8,011 nt of DNA from an uncultured Prevotella sp. (GTDB taxonomy: Bacteria; Bacteroidota; Bacteroidia; Bacteroidales; Bacteroidaceae): contig USJX01000105.1 in the NCBI GenBank assembly GCA_900555035.1, forward strand, positions 1 through 8,011, given 5' to 3'. A program made the translations under genes and the position numbers. The notes beneath the pieces were generated by a model. The model was not told where the DNA came from. It was given only the letters and a program-made list of their open reading frames with translations, and made no database searches. This document shows, piece by piece, positions 6,663-8,011 of this stretch (the stretch's first letter is position 1; each line of letters begins with the position of its first letter).

Positions 6663-8011
6663 TCACTTCTTGGATATCGTCATCACTTCATACGCCTTTC
6701 TTGCGGCATCGGCTTCCTTTGAATCGCCGGCTCTATCCAAATATGGCTTGGCAGCATCGGCATCTCCGTTGTTCAGACGGATAATGGCAGCATTCAGGTT
6801 GGCCGTTTCATCCGTTGGATACATGCGGACTGCCAGCTCCATCACCTCATTGAACTCCTTGGAACCTACCTCGTAGGTCTGCGCCACCATGAACAACTCG
6901 TTGAGCGACAACTGCTGAGGCTTGGTCTTCATGATCTCCTTCGCCTCCTCCACATCGAATGGCTTAATCTTATAAGTAATGTGGTAGTCGCTATGGCGGA
7001 GAGCCGGATAACAGTTGGTAAGCAAGCTGCGATACTGTGCCGGATATTGCTTCTTCAGCTTCGCATCTCGGGCATCTGGGGTCAGACTTTCATCCTTCGC
7101 TATCGCCAGCAACTGCTCTTTCTTCTTCAAATCGCTCTGCTTGATATACTCACGCAAACCATCCCAATCCTCAGCAGTAGATGATACCGTAAAGATGCTG
7201 TCAGGCAACTCTACCATCTTGCGGACATACTCCGTCAGGGTGCGGGCACGGTTCTTTGCCAAGTAATCGTTATGCTTATACGAGCCTTCCGGCGAAGCAA
7301 AGCCGTGGATGTTGATGGCCATCACCTGCAGGTTCTTATCTGCCTTCAAGGCTTTGATGGTGGTGATGATGCTATCCAACTGCGCCGGATTGCGACGATA
7401 ATCAGCACGCAACTCTATCCTGTTGACCGGGAAGTCGATATAAGCCCGCTTATCCAAATGACGAATCTTAGGAGCGGCAGCAATAACAGCCTGCAACTGG
7501 AGAACCGGTTTCAGGATTTCCTGCTTAGGCTGCTGAATGGTCTCGATAATCTGAGGAACATCTTCATGCTTCTCCTCCTTGCCTGGAATCAAGTAAATGA
7601 GGGAAAGAGCCACTTTGGTGGGACCCACATAGTTCTTATGAGCAGATTTCAGCTTTTCGCCACAGGTGCCACAGTTGAACTTATCGTAAGCGGTATGAAT
7701 ATAGCCCAAACCGAGCGATGCCTCCAGATTCCAGTGCTTAGAAAGATTCCATTGCTTTCCGGCAGTGATGCCACCTCCGACATACCAACCTTCATAACGA
7801 TGGTTGCGCAATCCTTTCAATAATCCGAAAGGAAACTTCACGCCTCCCACATTATACTGACCACCCAAGGCATGGGCACCCAGGAACCACCCCTCGAAGT
7901 TCTGGCTGAACCAGTAGCGATACTCTGGCATCACCAGCCAATGACGAAGACTTGACTGGTCGCCGCCACTTTGCTTCCAAGGATTCAAGCCGAAGAAAAC
8001 CTGAGCTGTAT
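6663..8011 (-). CDS. DUF3575 / OmpA-like outer-membrane protein with TPR-like tail (5' end cut by right edge)
   Basis: The frame is open from the right edge; 448 residues are visible from ACA (8009-8007), and the true start lies outside the window. A TTG at 7988-7986 is only an internal Leu, because TAQVFFG precedes it in frame. Residues 1 to about 143 match DUF3575 proteins, found beside Bacteroidales fimbrial genes: HWLVMPEYRYWF, GAHALGGQYNVGGV, KHWNLEASLGLGY, a CGTC pair at 113-116, and VGPTKVALSLIYLI. A linker follows, then an OmpA-like domain at about 190-264 with IDFPVNRIELRADYRRNP and GFASPEGSYKHNDYLAKNRAR. Arg254/256 suit the conserved peptidoglycan-contact Arg, but the usual Asp of the HTD motif is Ser239. 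The last about 70 residues look like a TPR helix pair (AVRMYPTDETANLNAAIIRL). It probably acts in the outer membrane or periplasm as a holder or assembly partner for the pilus encoded 92 nt downstream; this role is inferred from context. Confidence 0.88.
   Translation of the reverse strand, partial: TAQVFFGLNPWKQSGGDQSSLRHWLVMPEYRYWFSQNFEGWFLGAHALGGQYNVGGVKFPFGLLKGLRNHRYEGWYVGGGITAGKQWNLSKHWNLEASLGLGYIHTAYDKFNCGTCGEKLKSAHKNYVGPTKVALSLIYLIPGKEEKHEDVPQIIETIQQPKQEILKPVLQLQAVIAAAPKIRHLDKRAYIDFPVNRIELRADYRRNPAQLDSIITTIKALKADKNLQVMAINIHGFASPEGSYKHNDYLAKNRARTLTEYVRKMVELPDSIFTVSSTAEDWDGLREYIKQSDLKKKEQLLAIAKDESLTPDARDAKLKKQYPAQYRSLLTNCYPALRHSDYHITYKIKPFDVEEAKEIMKTKPQQLSLNELFMVAQTYEVGSKEFNEVMELAVRMYPTDETANLNAAIIRLNNGDADAAKPYLDRAGDSKEADAARKAYEVMTISKK

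Noticed and set aside
7272..7823. 183-codon open frame on the plus strand
   Set aside because: It is opposite the DUF3575/OmpA coding region, whose motifs are clear, and is best explained as a codon-bias shadow.
6663..7988. TTG at 7988-7986 as the start of the OmpA-like gene
   Set aside because: The frame stays open to the window edge with family-like residues (TAQVFFG), and the DUF3575 domain would be truncated by starting there. The true start is outside the window.

Overview
The window is most likely from a Bacteroidales chromosome, probably Prevotellaceae (Prevotella or Segatella type). The evidence is a run of fimbrillin-like lipoproteins with Bacteroidota lipoboxes, a DUF3575/OmpA-type protein, A/T-rich translation starts with mostly weak Shine-Dalgarno sequences, and recognisable type V (FimA/Mfa1-type) pilus components. 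The genus is inferred from general resemblance, not from a database match.

All real genes are on the minus strand, read from right to left, and appear to form one fimbrial operon. In transcription order they are: (1) a DUF3575 plus OmpA-like envelope protein whose 5' end is cut off by the right edge (8011-6663); (2) a 595-residue Mfa1-type major fimbrial subunit (6570-4783); (3) a 348-residue FimB/Mfa2-type anchor (4711-3665); (4) a 345-residue accessory fimbrillin lipoprotein (3638-2601); (5) a 473-residue accessory/tip-candidate lipoprotein with an extra C-terminal domain (2576-1155); (6) the first 384 residues of a secreted protein that runs off the left edge (1153-1). Gaps are 92, 71, 26, 24 and 1 nt. 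No stretch longer than 92 nt lacks a gene.

Inferred assembly: the OmpA-like protein may hold or organise the apparatus at the outer membrane. The lipoproteins are exported by lipoprotein signal peptides. The major subunit and both accessory subunits carry a Thr-Arg-Ala motif 30-36 residues after the lipidated Cys, which suits the arginine-directed cleavage used in type V pilus polymerisation. The anchor lacks the motif, as expected of a subunit that keeps its lipid.

Two non-coding signals stand out. An intrinsic-terminator-like hairpin with a T tract lies between the major subunit and the anchor gene and could set the major:minor ratio. A 27-bp tandem repeat lies just after the OmpA-like gene; one frame over, it encodes 9-residue repeats continuing that protein's C-terminus. 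The system is a variant of a known pilus class, not a wholly new one.
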